A stretch of DNA of 64,000 nucleotides from Sipunculus nudus (GCA_026874595.1 CM049317.1:40138401-40202400), one strand, 5' to 3'; counted from the first letter of the stretch, positions 13,744 through 24,540 are shown. The notes: generated from the sequence alone by a model not told the origin. Numbers and translations: made by a program.

Positions 13744-13975
13744 ATCCAAAACCGTGGTCAAATTTATGCCAGCTGTCAAATTTATGACAACGGGCAAATT
13801 TATACCAATGGGCAAATCTGGACCTTCGTTCCTGGGACCACCGTTCTCTAGGACAACGGCCAATTTCAGACCATTGCCGTGACGTCATATTTAACGTAAT
13901 TTTCCCACCCCTGTGATCACGTGCTACTAATCCAAAACCGTGGTCAAATTGATGCCAGCGGTCAAATTCATGACA
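13744..13975. repeat. 18-bp-like tandem units and a 46-bp direct repeat
   Basis: A block starting 'atccaaaaccgtggtcaaat' occurs at 13744-13789 and again at 13930-13975. After the first copy, four short units of the type '(g/t)g(t/g)caaattta(t)(g/a)cca' run to ~13830. The ORFs on either strand here are made of this repetition. Confidence 0.8.
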
Positions 13976-15564
13976 TTTTCCCAAGCTAACAAACTATCTT
14001 TAGAGCATTCCCAGGGGGTTTCCACTCGACGGGCGGACTGGTAATACCCGTCGTTCTCCAGGAGAACAATTAGCTTTGTTTACCTTCCATGTTCGGATCT
14101 GTTGTACTAAATATAAAATTTGTTATTCTGTTATATACCGTAACTATTGTGCCCCAATACTCGGTATATATTTCTACATTTCCATGCATTCTAATGGGCC
14201 TTAAGAATTCATGGCCCACCCAGGCCCTGTGGACCCGACGGGTTAAAATCTATATAAATCAGCTAATGCTATTTATACAAATGAGAGACTTAAATTTTCA
14301 AGTATGTTCTGGTGTTCTTCACATAGGAAACTCCTAACGGGTCTCGGCTCTTTTGGTAACTCACTATAAGAAACTATACATTTACATTTCGTAAAACACG
14401 TGACTTCATCATTTTCGAGCTTTTTCTTGTGCCTCATTGAAAATTCCTAGGCAAAAATAAAATCAAGTGAGACTTCCACATTTTCAAACATTTCATAAGA
14501 CCCTATAGGAAATTCCTGACCGGTGCGGGTCCCTTAACTTAGACCCCTCAATTTGGATTAAAAACTCCATATACATGTTTCTCATATGTGGAATGACAAC
14601 GGGATGCGCATTTCTGTCGCCCTATATCGGAACCTCGCTGGGTCTCCTTATTAAAATTTATATAAGCTAAAATAAAAACTAAATGAGACTTCTACATATT
14701 CAAACATATTCTTCTACTCTATAGGCAATTCCTGGTCGAAAGGGCACCCCTTGGGGCCCGTCGTGCCCCCGTTACGGTGTACCTGCTGACTTCACCGCTC
14801 ATAGGACCTGCTTTAAATTAGATAAAAAACCGGCGGGGATTGAACACCAGATACTGAAGTTACCTGAAACAACCAGAGAACCGGTATTTAATGGCTAACC
14901 GCCAGAATTGTCGGGCTCCATGACCTATGCATTTGGCAGCAGCTTCCAATGAGGATTTTGTTTGGTCCATCTAAAGGGTTACTAAATCGAAACAGTTAAA
15001 ACTTTGCCCTGGGCCTTACAAATACAACTTAGTGAGCTTATTTTGCAAAAGGTTTAGGCACGCCTATGAAATTGGGTGCCCCCTAAAAATTTATTGAACA
15101 GATTTAAGGGGGGCGCGCGCCTGTTGCGCCCCCCTCTAAACACGTCCCTGAAAAGTATTGGTTTTTTTTTGTAATTTAATATGTTTTGCACAAAGGATTC
15201 ACAGACTATAGGTTATTGAATATATATTGTTTTTATTTTCATTCAAATTTTAATATTAATAAATATGTTGGTACGCCTGATCATTTTTTGTTTCACTTTA
15301 CTTGGAATAAACGGGAAATACTGAGGTTACCGGTAAACAGTAAATAAACTGATAATGCCTATTCATTTGTCCCTGTATTTTCTGCTGTATGTGTCATGCC
15401 ATCTATATCTGTTTCAATGTATTCTTGAGCGCAGTCCATGGGGTTACCATCAATATTATCATTACTAATCAGTTCCCCTAAAAAAATTTAAATCCCCCCA
15501 AAAATAAATTTTAGGGTGCATTCCCCCTAAAATTGAAATCCTGAAACCAACCATGCAGTGCTCG

Positions 15565-16253
15565 GTGTAGTCCAGAAATTTCGGGTCTGTTCATGCACTA
15601 TGGGCGCGTGTGTATTATTGTGAAGTCTAGAGGGTTCCAGAATGGAAGTTTCTGGGCTTCGGGTGAAAATAAATAGGGGCTGTGTTTAGAGCCGGCAGAG
15701 AGAAGAATACCAGCGGACACGGAAGAGTGTGACTCTCTCGTCAGTGGTTTTTTTTTCGGGGGGGGGGGGGACCTATCCGATAATTGCAAAACGTACAAAT
15801 CTTGAACGGATTTTATACAGACTTTATTTTCGGACTGTCTTCAGTGTGCCTTTGGGATTATTACCAGAACTTCACTTCTGGATTACAACAGATTGTTTTC
15901 GAGTTTAAATCGGACTATTCTCCTGGAAGATTTATTTGAACTAATTAGGTGGATTATTTGTGTTAAAGGACTCTTGTTGAGCTGTGACAGTGGTGGTATC
16001 AAGTATATATCCAGGTGTATACATTTTTATTATTGTTATACTGTGTAATTGTATTTATTTAGTCTATTGTAATGTTAGGATTGTTCATAGAATAAATTAT
16101 AATTATTTGTTAACAAAAAAACCCTGACTTCTTTATTCATTCCCCTAGACATTTCACGCTGCCTAGTAATCCGGAATCTGATTTTTTTTATCTCCTTAAA
16201 AAAATTTGTGATCGTCATGCTTACATGATCTGTTGTTATTAGGTTCCGTAACA
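15565..16253 (+). repeat. LTR-like repeat, plus-strand copy, 5' end diverged
   Basis: Matches in inverted orientation to the solo LTR at 49050-49870: shared blocks include 'aaataggggctgtgttta', 'ccagcggacacggaagagtg', 'cattcccctagacatttcac' and the terminal 'attaggttcc...aaca'. A TATA-like 'aaataaatagggg' lies near 15669 and an AATAAA lies near 16091. The 3' end is 16253 (ending AACA); the TG start and about 100 bp of the 5' part found in the sister copy are not recognisable. No coding sequence is attached. Confidence 0.75.
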
Positions 16254-16643
16254 GTATATATACCCCCAAATTTTGACAAGGGGGGTATGGCCCATATTAT
16301 TATAACCCCCCCCCCCCCCAATGTTTTGAAAGTGTGGGATAAAATGGGGATTTCCACACTTTAAAGCCTTGCCACAGAATTCATAATTAAAATGGCATGT
16401 CTTCAGTTTTGCTACCAAAATGCTTGGATTTTAAAAAGTGGAAAGACCTAAACAATTAAACTATAAAGATATTAGGTATATACTTTACATACAATAAAAC
16501 TTTGCATGAGATTTTAAATTTTGGCAAATTTGAAAATAACTTAAAAAAAAGTTGAATATATAGAAACAACGAACACTTACCCTATATATGGAAGAAAGGA
16601 AATTCTTAACACATTAGCTGTTTCAAAAAAAATTATGTTAGTA

Positions 16644-16648
<5 letters not shown>
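16254..16648. other. Spacer, no gene recognised
   Basis: Short AT-rich DNA with a G run at 16280-16286 and a C run at 16306-16319. Nothing else seen. Confidence 0.5.

Positions 16649-16703
<55 letters not shown>
16649..16703. repeat. (AT)n microsatellite
   Basis: About 27 AT dinucleotides directly upstream of the decayed L1-like fragment. Confidence 0.97.
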
Positions 16704-16705
<2 letters not shown>

Positions 16706-16714
16706 AGGGAAACT

Positions 16715-17011
16715 TGTACCCAAATTTAAACAGTTATTAGCAGATTTTATATGAAACGGGAGGCGTCCTAAGATAAAATATTTAGTTCTTGTTTCAAAAT
16801 ATGAAGTTGGAAAAATTTAATTGATATTAAGAGTAAAATAATATCACAAAGAGTCAGTTAGGTATTGCGGCTTATTAATGAGAATAACTTTAAATGGAAA
16901 ACTATGCCGTACAAATAAATCAAATCAATAGGTGGACCAAATTTAATAAGATCTAAATTTGACGTTAAATGCCTGCCTATACATTTTACAAAGAAGCCCT
17001 AAGATTTGGGC
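16715..17011 (+). pseudogene. Decayed L1-like ORF2, 5' piece (host of the BEL insertion)
   Basis: Fragments in shifting frames resemble the post-RT region of L1-like ORF2. In one frame 'VRYCGLLMRITLNGK' and in another 'NENNFKWKTMP' type residues are readable, then 'CLYILQRSPKIW' just before the break at 17011. The protein-like sequence resumes at 40807 after the BEL element. Several stops and frameshifts make this non-functional. Confidence 0.6.
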
Positions 17012-17451
17012 TGTATTTGATTGCAGGGTTGCGGAAACAATAATGAGAACGACGCCTGGTGTTGTAAACACATTTTATTCCGTGAACAGGGGTAAACCTC
17101 ACATCGATGGATACAAGGTCTCAATCAGGAACAAAACCGTCAACGACTCTGGCCATCTCATGGTTTTCCAAGCAGCAAAACTGCACATCAAGCTCCTTCC
17201 TAATAATTAATAGCTGAGCTGACATCATATTGTTTATTATTTAAGCAATCTTCATTCCAAAATTGGTCGTTCGCGCTTCTGACCACCCTTAGCCCAATAT
17301 AGTCCCTTTACAATCTATATTCATACGCCAATGCTGACAAAAAACCAACAGACAGACAATCATTAACCTTACAAATCATCGTAAATGTAACAGTGTTACG
17401 GCAGATAATACCACAAATAACAATAACCTTGATTATCATTAATATTATACT
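17012..17451 (-). repeat. BEL 3' LTR, distal part
   Basis: 17012-17356 is nearly identical to 40302-40660 of the 5' LTR (for example 'ggttgcggaaacaataatga', 'acctcacatcgatggataca'). 17357-17446 is LTR sequence missing from the 5' LTR. The ATACT at 17447-17451 is the target duplication of the gypsy element inserted next to it. The LTR continues at 24541. Confidence 0.88.
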
Positions 17452-17829
17452 GTTGTGTGCTACACGCAATCCAAAACGTCCAAAAAGTCTCCGCCTTATC
17501 ACAAGGAGACTACATATCATCAGGCCTGGATATCCCTGGATATCAGTTCTTGTTTGCAACCCAATTCAAAATCACTAAATGAAGGGTATTTATAGTGTCT
17601 GTGGACCTTCACGCAATATCGATCGATCCACTTTTAAATTCCAGTTCAGGTTGTTTAACCGCTGTTAATGAATGAATGAAAGCGTTCTCTTTGTCCGTTT
17701 ATTTGTTGTTGCCGGAGTTCAATAGATGACTGTACGCGACACGGGTCAACGCGTTCCTGTTGTTCCTCGGTCAATGGTTCTAAGGTCCTTCCGTGAGTGC
17801 CCTGCCATCGCGTACGGACATACATCACA
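17452..17829 (-). repeat. Gmr1-like element, 3' LTR (shortened)
   Basis: Shares 17470-17829 with the 5' LTR (24186-24535), including a TATA box on the minus strand (TATAAATA at 17588-17595) and the terminal TGTGATGTATGTCC. About 315 bp present at the other end of the 5' LTR are missing. In their place is an ~18-bp end (ttgtgtgctacacgcaa) that is the reverse complement of the end of the 5' LTR. An 8-9 bp insertion (cgatcgat) lies near 17620. Confidence 0.88.
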
Positions 17830-17839
17830 CCATCCTCCT
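17830..17839 (-). promoter_or_regulatory. Polypurine tract of the Gmr1-like element
   Basis: Reads AGGAGGATGG on the minus strand immediately upstream of the 3' LTR start TGTGATG. This is the expected position of the plus-strand primer for reverse transcription. Confidence 0.7.
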
Positions 17840-18238
17840 AAAAAAGAAAATTTTATGATATTTTCATGAGTAAAATTTTATAATATCTGAAATATATACC
17901 TTTGGGTGATATGATATATATGAGAAATATAATTATGTTAACATGAGGATATAAACTTTTATAATCTACAAAATCATTTATAATTGACATCAATAGCCAT
18001 CATTTCTTTTCTTGCAAACATATGCAAATAATCTATCCAATTCATTTTAACTACACTGTGATAATACACACACTAATAACTCACAAAACCATCGAACATT
18101 ACTACGACTTGTGCAAAATAATATCCCTGTGACTAATGCACAATTCATCCTACTAGCTTAAAATGCATAATAGCTACTGCATCTCAATGCAGCATCTTCA
18201 TCCATCCCCATCTCTAACAATACAATTTATATACAAAT

Positions 18239-19748
18239 TTATCAATAACATCTAGATAATGCGTCAGCGATGACATTATCCTTTCCTCTTATGTGTTTCA
18301 TATTGATGTCATACTCTTGTAAGAGTAGACTCCAATTTAATAACCTCCTGTTCTTGTTCTTCATTCTACTCAAGAACACTAAAGGGTTATGATCAGTATA
18401 AATCACTAATGGATGAGAAACTGATCTCACATAGATTTCAAACTGATCTCACATAGATTTCAAAATATTGCAGTGCTAAGATAAGCGCCAATAATTCTTT
18501 TTCAATGGTGGAATAATTTCTCTGGTAATCTTTAAATTTCTTTGAGAAATAACAGACAGGATGATCAATCCCTTGTTCATCTTCTTGAATCAATATAGCA
18601 CCAGCTGCTTGTTCGCTAGCATCAACACATAACTTAAAATCTTTGTCAAAATCAGGTGCTTTCAAGACAGGTGTATCGATCATCATCGACTTCAATTTCT
18701 CGAATGCTGCTTCGCAGTCATCAGTCCAAATATGTATCTCCTTTTTCTTTAACAAATTTGTGAGAGAGGTAGTTATCTCAGCAAAGTTTTTACAAAACCT
18801 TCTATAATACCCAGTCATGCCTAGAAATCTTTGTAAACTCTTTTTTGATGTAGGTCTCTGGAAATTGATAATGGCCTCAATTTTGGCTTGAATAGGTTCT
18901 ACATCACCTTGTCCTATGACATGACCTAAATAAATGACCTTGGCCTTCTCAAAATCACTTTTTGCCAAATTAACTGTAAGATTAGCTTCAGCCAGTCTTT
19001 GAAACAGTTTCTCAAGTCTATACAAGTGTTCAGACCACGTATCACTATATACAATCAAGTCATCAATGTAACCTTCAACACCTTCAAGACGGTTTATACA
19101 AATATTAATCAAACGTTGGAATGAAGCTCCACTATTCTTCATTCCGAACGGCATTACATTATATTCATATAATCCGTCAGGAATAACAAAAGCAGAGATC
19201 TTTCTCGCTCTTTCAGTTAGAGGAACACCCCAATATCCTTTCAGTAAGTCACATTTTGTTACATATTTAGCTTTACCAATCCTATCTATACAATCATCAA
19301 CTCTTGGTATGGGATACGTATCTGTTTTGGTTACAGCATTCACTTTTCTGTAATCAGTACAAAATCTGTAACTGTTATCTGGTTTTGGAACTAATATACA
19401 TGGTGAACTCCATTCACTTTGGCTCTCTCTGATGATGTCATTTTGTAACATGTAATCTATTTCTTTTCTTAAGTTGGCAAGAGTTTCGGGATTAACCCTG
19501 TATGGATGTTGTTTTATTGGTTTTGCATCACCGACATCCACATCATGATATATAACATTTGTTCTACTAGGTACATCTGGAAATATTTGTTTATATTTTC
19601 TCAACAATTTTGACAAATCTTGAGACTCTTCAAACGACAGATGTTCTAGTTTCACATCTAAGTTTGCCAATATCTCTGAATTACCCAATTTTGGTTTTTC
19701 ATTCTTGTCTTCACTTGTTTCAAAATCTTTGAAAATATCAGTAGTTTT
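18239..19748 (-). pseudogene. pol: Gmr1-like pol: reverse transcriptase and RNase H
   Basis: Frame 19748-18438 carries a complete RT. An N-terminal 'KYKQIFPDVPS' leads into the fingers (WSSPCILVPKPD, RFCTDYRKVN), palm (MPFGMKNSGASFQ) and catalytic YIDD at about residue 209 of the 416-residue stretch from the ATG at 19688. 'FLGMTGYYRRF' follows, and the RNase H starts with KLCVDASEQAAGA and STIEKELLAL. A 22-bp tandem duplication at 18421-18464 shifts the frame, and RNase H ends in the frame 18430-18239 (TDHNPLVFL, ADALSR). The frame is continuous with the integrase upstream apart from a TAA at 19749-19751. This is the downstream half of a polyprotein, so integrase precedes RT. Catalytic residues look intact, but the frame breaks make it a pseudogene. 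Confidence 0.92.
18421..18464. repeat. 22-bp tandem duplication in RNase H
   Basis: The 22-bp unit beginning 'ctgatctcacatagatttca' is present twice in a row (18421-18442, 18443-18464). The extra copy is not a multiple of three and shifts the RNase H frame. Confidence 0.93.
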
Positions 19749-21935
19749 TTATATTTCATTATTATCAGATGTTATACAAACAGGTTTCACTAATGTATCA
19801 TTCCTCTCAAAATATGGTTTGAGCATATTCACATGACATAATTGAGTTCCCTTACGTCTATCTGGAGTTTTGATGATGTAATTGACATTGTTAATCTTTC
19901 TATAAATCTCATAGGGTCCGTGATATCTTGATTGTAATGGACCTTCTTTACTTGGTAACAATGCAAGTACCTTATCTCCTACATTCAATTCCTGATGTCT
20001 TGCTTTCTTATCATACCATGTTTTCATCTTGGTTTGAGCTTTAGCCAAATTCTGTCTTGCTAATTCACATGTATCATTCAACCGTTCTTTGAATGTGACC
20101 ACATAATCTAAAACGGTTTTCCGTCTGTTTTGTTCACTAAGCCATTGATCTTTGATTACATTCAATGGGCCTCTAATAGTGTGGCAAAACATGAGTTCAA
20201 ACGGAGTAAGGGTGCTTTTCCATGTGCGCGGCAGAAACTGCCGCGCGTCAAACGCATGCGTTTGCCGCGCGGCCAGTCCTTTTCCATGTGAGCGTTTTGT
20301 ATGCGTTTGCCGCTCGGCAATCGCATGCCTTCCTGACACAACAGAACGGACTTAAACACACGAGTACGAGGAAACCCCCAAATGTGACGTCATTAAGGCG
20401 GAATTCCCATGCGTTTGCCGCGCGGCAAACGCAGAAATCCAGCACTGCTGGATTCCAAAACTGACGCGTGCGTTTGCCGCGCGGCAATCGCATACATGGA
20501 AATAGCACATGACTTTTTAACTGGTTGGATTTTCGCCGCGCGGCAGCCGCGCGGCAAACGCTTGCAAAACGCGTACATGGAAAAGCACCCTAAATCCGAG
20601 TGACTCCTGGACTGAATCCCTAACCGCAAATAACAATAGCGGGACCCCTTCGTCCCAATCCCTCTTGTTATGAAAACAATAAGTCTTCAACATGGTTTTC
20701 AGAGTAGAATGAAATCTCTCTAAAGCACCCTGGGATTGCGGATGATATGCACTTGACAAGATCTGATTAACACCTAATTCATTTGTCAACTGTTGTAATA
20801 ATCCAGATGTAAAATTTGACCCTTGATCTGATTCTTTAGGCATACCAAACATTGTAAAGAATTTTATCAAAGCTTTAGTGATAGTTTTGGTTTTGATATT
20901 TTTCAAAGGAATGGCCTCTGGAAATCTTGTTGCAGTACACATGATGGTCAACAAATATTGATTTCCATTTTTAGTTTTTGACATTGGAACAACACAGTCT
21001 ATAATAATTCTAGACATGGCTTCTTCCATGACTGGAATTGGTTGTAATGGAGCTTTTGGTGAATCATGATTGTATTTTCCTACCATTTGACAAGTATGAC
21101 AAGTTTTACAAAACCTAGCTATATCTTGATTCATTCTTGGCCAAAAGAAATGCCTTAGCATCCTTTCTTTCGTCTTGTTTACACCAAAATGTCCTGACGA
21201 AGGTGATTCATAGGCTATTTTCATTATTTCTGATCTATACACTTCAGGAATCACAATCTGATTTACTGTAGCCCAGTCCTCTGTTGAGGGAATATCTTTA
21301 GGTTTCCATTTTCTCATCAAAATATCATTTAGTATGAAATAACCTGATGATACCTTGTCTAACTCTTCAGTCGGTAATACCAAATCATATAAATGAGCAA
21401 GACCTGTATCATTCTTTTGTTCTTTCAAAAGATTATCCCTATTCCCTAAAGGAAAAGTCTCATCCGATATTTTCTCAGCTCTTTTCTCATATTGAGAACG
21501 AGAAAGCGCTGGTTGGTCATTATCATGGTTAGTGACATTCATGAATGTTTGTGATAAATCTATCACATCATCATCTACAATATTTCTATCTGCTTTAATA
21601 TCAGTAGGCGTATTATCATCATTTTTGGTCCTATGAACCATAGCCGTATTGGCTTTTTCATCAGTGGAATCTACGTCCACCTTAATATCGGCTTTAACAG
21701 TGGAATTCCCATCCACAGCCGCAATGGTGTTATCAATAGCCCTAGGTGCAGCCTTAACATTGGAACCTTTGTCCACGGCCGTATAATTGGGTTTACCAGT
21801 GACATCTCTTATCACAGCCATTTCATTGGCCTTAACAGTGGAACTATTGTCCACGGCCATTTTATTGGTGACTCTCCCGGCCACCATATCGGCTTTTTTA
21901 GTCATCGCTCGAGTGACTGCACAGGCCGGAAACAT
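19749..21935 (-). pseudogene. pol: Gmr1-like pol: integrase, split by a MITE
   Basis: Frame 21935-20593 begins with a low-complexity linker (repeated VKA, AVD and DIKAD-like words). It continues with the integrase zinc domain: His in SSGHFGVNK, His in LRHFFWP, and Cys pair FCKTCHTC, about residues 247-281. The catalytic core has Asp in RIIIDCVVP (~312), Asp in SDQGSNF (~371) and Glu in ALERFHS (~405). Coding is interrupted at QESLGF by the 381-bp MITE 20210-20590 and resumes in 20206-19749 with TPFELMF. It then runs through WYDKKARHQ and a GPY-type C-terminal domain (HGPYEIYRK, CHVNMLKPYF). Removing the MITE and one TAA copy would leave the two halves in phase. It lies directly upstream of RT in the same frame. 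Confidence 0.92.
20210..20590. mobile_element. GC-rich MITE with TAA target duplication (PIF/Harbinger-like)
   Basis: 381-bp non-coding insert with terminal inverted repeats: gggtgcttttccatgt...cgcg at the left and cgcgtacatggaaaagcaccc at the right. TAA lies on both sides (20207-20209, 20591-20593), the 3-bp duplication typical of PIF/Harbinger DNA transposons. The interior is dominated by the palindrome cgtttgccgcgcggcaaacg and partial copies of it, near 20225, 20262, 20312, 20410, 20470 and 20538. It is strikingly GC-rich against its AT-rich host. The several ORFs on both strands rich in 'AARQTHA' and 'LPRGKR' are translations of this palindrome, not genes. Confidence 0.88.
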
Positions 21936-22300
21936 TTATTCATGTTCCGCCTTATCAACAATGTCAGTACTCGGCTTAGAAACCATACAAGGATAAGCCG
22001 TCACATTTCCTCCCGCCAAATCATTCCCCAATAATAAAGACACTCCCTTTACGGGTAAGCTAGGCAAAATCCCGACCTTAACAGGACCCGACGCCAACCC
22101 TGACTTTTAAATTATTTCGTGCAAAGGTACTGTAACAATAGAACCTTCAATACCCTGAGCCAATACAATTTCTCTGGTTGCCGTCTCATCAGAGAAAGGT
22201 AATTCACTTTCTAACAATAGAGACTGAGACGCTCCAGTGTCTCTTAGAATTTTGATTGGTACGGGTTCAATACTGTTCCTTTTTAAAGATACAAATCCTC
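21936..22300 (-). pseudogene. Gmr1-like protease
   Basis: Minus-strand frame in phase with the integrase ORF contains RDTGASQSLLLE, with the aspartic-protease signature DTGAS at 22227-22241, and ~60 residues on, KGVSLLLGNDLAGG, the usual second half of a retropepsin. Two in-frame stops (near 22108 and at 21936-21938) break it. It is adjacent to gag on one side and to integrase on the other, giving the order gag-PR-INT-RT-RH. Confidence 0.8.
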
Positions 22301-22448
22301 TGACACAAAAGGCTTAAATTCTTTACGAATAGCCTGAAAGTCATTATTCTTTTCCACAATGACAGGATCCTTTAAACCTACTGTCCCTGATGAAGGTTCA
22401 CAAAGCAAGCCCTCGTATGTATTCACGAGTGCATTTGGTGACGTTTCC

Positions 22449-23532
22449 TTAAGACTTCTCTTTATTCTTTTTGAGACTCAGACACGTAGCCATAACATGT
22501 CCTGGTTTCTTACAATAATAGCAGATAGGTCCAGTCCTCAATCTGGGTTTTTCACTTGTCTCACCCTTTTTACCCTCAGAAAATTCTGTTCTGGGTCGAG
22601 GTGGACTCCCCTTTTTGTCACTACCATTTACATTTCTTGGTCTTTGAAAACCAACTTCTCTTGATTTATCAAATTTACTCTTATGAGTCAAAGCAAATTC
22701 ATCGGCAAATTTTGCCGCTTGTTGTAACGTAGTTACTTCCTTCTCATCTAAATATGTCTTAATATCATCTCTAATACATTTTCTTAAACTCTTCAACTAA
22801 TATCAGTTGTTTTAATTTCTCATAATCTGAATTCACGGTCTTTGAGTTACACCATTTCTCAAAAAGTACCTCTTTCTCATGAGCAAATTCAACATGAGTT
22901 TGAGTATATGTTCTCCGTAAATTTCGAAACCTTTGTCTGTAAGCTTCAGGCACTAATTCATATGCATGAAGAATAGCATATTTGAGAGAATCATTATTTG
23001 AACATTCTTCTACAGATAAAGAAGAATATATTTCTTGGGCTTTTCCAGTGAATACACTTTGTGCCAAAATAGGCCATAACTCTATTGGCCACCTAAGATT
23101 TTTAGCGATTTTCTCAAAGTGTAGAAAGAATTTATCTACTTCTTTTTCATTGAATGAGGGAACTAATCTGATATGTCTGTTAGGGTCTAAAATTCCACCC
23201 GTTGCAGAATCTTCTTTTTTATCCTCATCAAATTTTAGTTTAAGTTCTAGTTCTTTTAACTCTAGTTCTTTCATTTGTAGTTCTCTATTTATTTCTAATT
23301 CTCTAGCCTCTTTAGTCATTTGTAGTTCTCTATTTATTTCTAATTCTTTTAATTTCAATTGATATTCATATTGACCAGAGTCAGCACCTTTTTGTGGTTC
23401 TGGAGGGTACAATCCCAAAACGGAATCCTCAAACAGATCATTATCCACAAGATGTTCTACAATTCTCCTTTTTAATTCTGACTTTCTCATTGACTGTTTT
23501 CCTTCTATATTTAATTTGTTACAAGTTTCCAA
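22449..23532 (-). pseudogene. gag: Gmr1-like gag with one zinc knuckle
   Basis: 253 residues from METCNKLNIE (23532) give a SAP-like start and a highly charged coiled-coil made of repeated 'LEINRELQMKE' units. A capsid-like part follows (RHIRLVPSFNEKEVDKFFLHF, cut here for length, then WPILAQSVFTGKAQEIYSSL). One extra A in an A run near 22786 shifts the frame. The rest (22796-22449) continues as KCIRDDIKTYLDE and a CCHC knuckle CYYCKKPGHVMATC close to the C terminus. Gag would form the particle and bind RNA. Length and layout match gypsy Gag of animals with scan/retroviral-type capsid. Confidence 0.88.
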
Positions 23533-23849
23533 TAACTCAACCTTTTTTCATTTGGTCTAAGACCTGCGTAGTGGGATTAACTATAAATTTATCAATATCC
23601 ATTTTGAGTTTTTTATGAGTTTGTCATATAAAAATATGAAATAACCAATATTCTACTATATGAAATACTTATTTCTAAAAAATATATGACTATACAATCT
23701 ACTACAATGTTACTAATGTTTACTGTGAGTCTTTCTTACTTTAGAAATTCACATCAAAAATGAAACTATGATATTTGAATCAATACTCAAAATAGAAAGA
23801 ACCCCAATTCATACCCCTAAAGAAAACGAGCCATAAAGAGAAAAGCAAG

Positions 23850-23863
23850 CGGACGAGCCCCCA
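23850..23863 (-). promoter_or_regulatory. Primer-binding site, tRNA-Pro-like
   Basis: The minus strand reads TGGGGGCTCGTCCG five bases after the 5' LTR end. These 14 bases are those complementary to the 3' end of tRNA-Pro, as known from murine-type retroviruses; the following CTTG no longer matches. The position next to the LTR is right for first-strand priming. Confidence 0.75.
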
Positions 23864-23868
23864 TTTTA

Positions 23869-24535
23869 TGTTGCGTGTAGCACACAACATCCCCGAGTTC
23901 CACTCACACAACGAAGATGTTTAATGAAAAACTGACTCACAAATTTAGTACAAAAATATATATAATTATTTAAACAAACATTATTTACAATATATACAAC
24001 ACATGAACACAAACTCTCTAACACATAATAACTAAAACTGGGTGCGGTACAAAATGAAGAAATACTTATCTGCTGTAAATCAAAGTCACTGGTGCTGGTT
24101 CGACGAAATAAAAATGACTCCGGGTTGCTCTGAGGAGTCATAAGGAAAGTTCAGTTCATAATCTGTGCACAACCATAATAAAATCCAAAACGTCCAAAAA
24201 GTCTCCGCCTTATCACAAGGAGACAACATATCATCAGGCCTGGATATCCCTGGATATCAGTTCTTGTTTGCAACCCTATTCAAAATCACTAAATGAAGGG
24301 TATTTATAGTGTCTGTGGACCTTAATGCAATATCCACTTTTAAATTCCAGTTCAGGTTGTTTAACCGCTGTTAATGAATGAATGAAAGCGTTCTCTTTGT
24401 CCGTTTATTTGTTGTTGCCGGAGTTCAATAGATGACTGTAAGCGACACGGGTCAACGCGTCCCTGTTGTTCCTGGGTCAATGGTTCTAAGGTCCTTCCGT
24501 GAGTGCCCTGCCATCGCGTACGGACATACATCACA
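23869..24535 (-). repeat. Gmr1-like element, 5' LTR
   Basis: 667 bp. On the minus strand it starts TGTGATGTATGTCCG and ends TACACGCAACA. A TATA box (TATAAATA) lies at 24301-24308. The end next to the primer site is an imperfect palindrome (tgttgcgtgtagcacacaa). It shares ~350 bp with the shortened 3' LTR. Confidence 0.9.
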
Positions 24536-24540
24536 ATACT

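Larger units (their letters stand above)
10986..15564. other. Non-coding region with small repeats and C-runs
   Basis: GC-richer segments with 'cgcg' clusters (11007-11090, 11405-11475) and several long C runs (11677, 11717, 12260, 12556). Around 14790-14930 the minus strand has a weak tRNA-like B-box ('tgttcaatcccc'). No ORF with recognisable similarity. Two small internal repeats are listed separately. Confidence 0.45.
17452..24535 (-). mobile_element. Ty3/gypsy retrotransposon, Gmr1-like domain order
   Basis: Complete minus-strand insertion of ~7.1 kb flanked by ATACT (17447-17451 and 24536-24540). It has a 5' LTR (23869-24535), a tRNA-Pro-like primer site, gag with one zinc knuckle, protease, integrase, then RT and RNase H, a purine tract and a shortened 3' LTR. 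Integrase lies upstream of RT, the reverse of ordinary Ty3/gypsy elements. That order is known from Gmr1-like elements. Defects: one-base frameshift in gag, stops in the protease and between INT and RT, a MITE in the integrase and a 22-bp duplication in RNase H. The shared parts of the LTRs differ at only a handful of positions over ~365 bp, suggesting a fairly recent insertion. Confidence 0.9.

Noticed and set aside
11640..15552. Possible 3.9-kb element between 'ggttgatttcagg' and 'cctgaaaccaacc'
   Set aside because: The inverted match is 12 of 13 bases only, with no target duplication or coding region; similar words are common in C-rich repeats of such genomes.
20152..20629. Several overlapping ORFs rich in 'AARQTHAFAAR' and 'LPRGKRM' on both strands
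   Set aside because: They are translations of the repeated GC-rich palindrome in the MITE at 20210-20590, not proteins.
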